Part shown: piece after piece, positions 61,337 through 64,000 of the stretch
Position numbering within the stretch: the first letter of the stretch is position 1
Layout: each line of letters opens with the position of its first letter
Origin: Deinococcus sp. JMULE3
Lineage (GTDB): Bacteria; Deinococcota; Deinococci; Deinococcales; Deinococcaceae
Reading direction: 5' to 3'
NCBI RefSeq assembly: GCF_013337115.1
Contig: NZ_SGWE01000004.1
Span: forward strand, 1,560,001-1,624,000
DNA: 64,000 bases
Made by a program: the position numbers and the translations under genes
The notes under the pieces: model-generated
The model's input: the letters and a program-made list of their open reading frames with translations, nothing else
What the model was told of the DNA's origin: nothing
Database searches by the model: none

Positions 61337-61340
<4 letters not shown>
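60999..61340 (-). CDS. atpF: V/A-type ATP synthase subunit F
   Basis: 113 aa, rotor subunit at the D stalk. VAVLSDAETATGYRLAGA start, LITEGQYGLVAVDTGLI and LPILLPIPSLRDAFN match the family. Start overlaps the atpC stop by 4 nt (ATGA). Confidence 0.92.
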
Positions 61341-62314
<974 letters not shown>

Positions 62315-62322
62315 GTCGGTCC

Positions 62323-62892
62323 TTACTCGGCCAGCAGTCGGCTGATCTGCGGGGCGAGGTCGCCGCGCACGCGGTTCAGTCGACCCACGAGCGTGTTCTG
62401 AATGCTGGCCTTGCCGCCCTTGCCGACCAGGCGAATGCCGGTCTTGACCTGCTCGTTGGGGCGCACGTCCAGCTGGCGGCCCAGCTGGGCCAGGGCCTGA
62501 CGGACGGCGTCGTGCTCGGCCAGGGCCGCCTCGACCACCTCGGCGTCGGGCAGGACCTGCAGGGCTTCCTGCAGGAGCTTGCTGACGATCATGGGGTACT
62601 CGGCGGAGGTGGTCACGGAGTGCAGGTACTGCTCGGAGACCGTGAACGCCTGGGCCTGGAGGCTGTCGGCGGCGGCGAGACGCTGCGCGCTGCTGTCGAG
62701 GTCAGCGGCGCTGCGGGCGCGCACCAGTTCGGCCTGGCGGGCACCTTCCAGCTGGCGGGTGCGCGAGTCGATCAGGGCCTGGGCCTGTTCGTGGGCCTGG
62801 GCGACGATCTGCTCGGCGCGGCCCTGGGCCTCGGCGCGGATGCGCTCGATGTCCTGCTGGGCTTCGTTCTCGAGGAGCTTGTCGAGCGCCAT
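62323..62892 (-). CDS. atpE: V/A-type ATP synthase subunit E
   Basis: 189 aa, peripheral stalk. Long N-terminal coiled coil rich in Ala/Gln/Arg/Glu (LLENEAQQDIERIRAEAQGRAEQIVAQAHEQAQAL) and a mixed C-terminal domain (VRPNEQVKTGIRLVGKGGKASIQNTLVGRLNRVR). Starts one base after the atpK stop. Confidence 0.92.
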   Translation of the reverse strand: MALDKLLENEAQQDIERIRAEAQGRAEQIVAQAHEQAQALIDSRTRQLEGARQAELVRARSAADLDSSAQRLAAADSLQAQAFTVSEQYLHSVTTSAEYPMIVSKLLQEALQVLPDAEVVEAALAEHDAVRQALAQLGRQLDVRPNEQVKTGIRLVGKGGKASIQNTLVGRLNRVRGDLAPQISRLLAE

Positions 62893-62893
62893 A

Positions 62894-63205
<312 letters not shown>

Positions 63206-63212
63206 TCCTGGG

Positions 63213-64000
63213 TTATTTAACCTGCCCCTGGGCGGGGCTGAGGCGACGAAGGGGGTTGTAGCGGGGGCTGGAGTCGGCGTTGAACCCGGTGGGGTTGAGG
63301 AACTCCACCATGTGAAGACGCAGCGGCTGCAGCACGTGGCCGATCAGGGTCAGGGCCAGCACCAGGAAGTGCAGGACCAGGCCCAGCAGGATACCGATGA
63401 TGATGCCGAGGAAGCCGATGTTCTCGTACAGGCTCCAGCCCAGGTCGGTGCAGAGCTTGGCGAGAATGGCGGACACCAGACCCACGGCGAAGATACGGGC
63501 GTAGCTGACGACCGCGCCGCCCTGCGAGAGCAGTTCGATGGGCAGCAGCGGGTAGTGCTTGATGACGCGCAGCCAGCCGACCACGAAGGCGGCGAAGCCG
63601 ACGTACATCAGCAGGACGCGGGGGTCGCTGAAGTTCGTGAACGCGCTGAAGTCCTTGCCCGCCTTGGTGGCGAAGGCCATCAGGATCAGGGCGCCGACGC
63701 CGCCGAACAGCGCGATGCCTTCCCAGGTGTGCACGGGGTCCTTGTGCTTGAGGCCCTGCTGGATGCGGATGGCCCAGCCCCACAGCACCTGCAGGATGCC
63801 GAAGCACAGCGCGAAGACCAGGGCGACGTTGCTGAAGTACCCGGTTTCCAGGCGCGGGAAGAGGATCGGGAAGAGGTGGAAGAGGGTCTTGTGGGCCTCG
63901 GCCTCTTCGGGGTAGCGGATGCCGGTCCAGCCCCAGAGGCTGTTCAGCAGTTCCGGGTTGATGTAGAAGATGCCGAAGTGCTCCAGGAAGGTCCCGAAGA
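63213..64000 (-). CDS. atpI: V/A-type ATP synthase subunit I, C-terminal part (runs off window)
   Basis: Only the C-terminal 262 codons are present; the 5' end is beyond the right edge. Several membrane helices (for example [81 protein letters not shown]), the last with the Arg and Glu/Gln face that works against the ring. Stator of the proton or sodium channel. Other stalk genes probably lie further upstream. Confidence 0.93.
   Translation of the reverse strand, partial: FGTFLEHFGIFYINPELLNSLWGWTGIRYPEEAEAHKTLFHLFPILFPRLETGYFSNVALVFALCFGILQVLWGWAIRIQQGLKHKDPVHTWEGIALFGGVGALILMAFATKAGKDFSAFTNFSDPRVLLMYVGFAAFVVGWLRVIKHYPLLPIELLSQGGAVVSYARIFAVGLVSAILAKLCTDLGWSLYENIGFLGIIIGILLGLVLHFLVLALTLIGHVLQPLRLHMVEFLNPTGFNADSSPRYNPLRRLSPAQGQVK

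Overview
The window is a stretch of high-GC chromosome from a bacterium of the genus Deinococcus or a very close relative. The evidence is a ddrC-type DNA-damage gene under a perfect 17-bp RDRM palindrome (DdrO operator), an eight-gene V/A-type ATP synthase operon as in Deinococcus-Thermus, small families typical of Deinococcus (DUF3809 and DUF3248 types), and many genes whose only visible signal is a TANNNT -10 box 5-7 nt before the start codon, the leaderless architecture known from Deinococcus.

Layout. 1-1.2 kb: an insertion sequence with 19-bp terminal inverted repeats. 1.67-7.6 kb: housekeeping genes (conserved hypothetical, gmk, a macrodomain gene broken by an in-frame amber codon, a 3-mercaptopyruvate sulfurtransferase, xseA, crcB, corA). 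7.66-12.3 kb: tRNA-Arg(CCT), then an uncharacterised three-gene operon encoding a roadblock-like protein, a secreted/membrane helical protein and a 703-aa coiled-coil protein. 12.4-15.7 kb: ackA-pta. 15.7-18.7 kb: two LptF/LptG-type permeases, then ddrC with RDRM. 18.9-23 kb: acetyl-CoA synthetase, a small membrane gene flanked by two promoter-terminator cassettes, and der. 23-32.2 kb: a winged-helix regulator, tRNA-Ala(GGC), a TrmA/RumA-type RNA methyltransferase, a lipoprotein, a HAD hydrolase overlapping acpS, an MNT-HEPN fusion, an aldo/keto reductase, a Lnu-like nucleotidyltransferase, RidA and a dynamin-like GTPase. 32.5-36 kb: a four-gene pseudopilin operon. 36-45.9 kb: an acyltransferase, a UPF0173 hydrolase, cdaA-cdaR, yqeK-LCP-rsfS, three small Deinococcus-type genes, rsmD-coaD and metK. 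46-51.8 kb: phoB-phoR-phoU-like genes with 11-bp CTGAC repeats, an atypical low-GC membrane gene, coaBC, argR and an HD-domain gene. 51.8-56.7 kb: a CoA-transferase, an orphan molybdopterin-binding dehydrogenase subunit and an MFS transporter, with two dispersed repeats. 57-64 kb: the V/A-ATP synthase operon on the minus strand; its first visible gene (subunit I) runs off the right edge.

How it works together. ackA, pta and acs interconvert acetate and acetyl-CoA. cdaA-cdaR and yqeK bear on nucleotide second messengers and dinucleotide turnover. The pho genes sense phosphate. ddrC marks the radiation/desiccation regulon. The points most worth follow-up are the pair of 135-bp foldback repeats with compensatory stem changes, the twin promoter-terminator cassettes, two leaderless micro-ORFs whose stop codons overlap yqeK and rsmD, the roadblock/coiled-coil operon, the single-chain MNT-HEPN protein, and a coaBC that lacks the decarboxylase cysteine.
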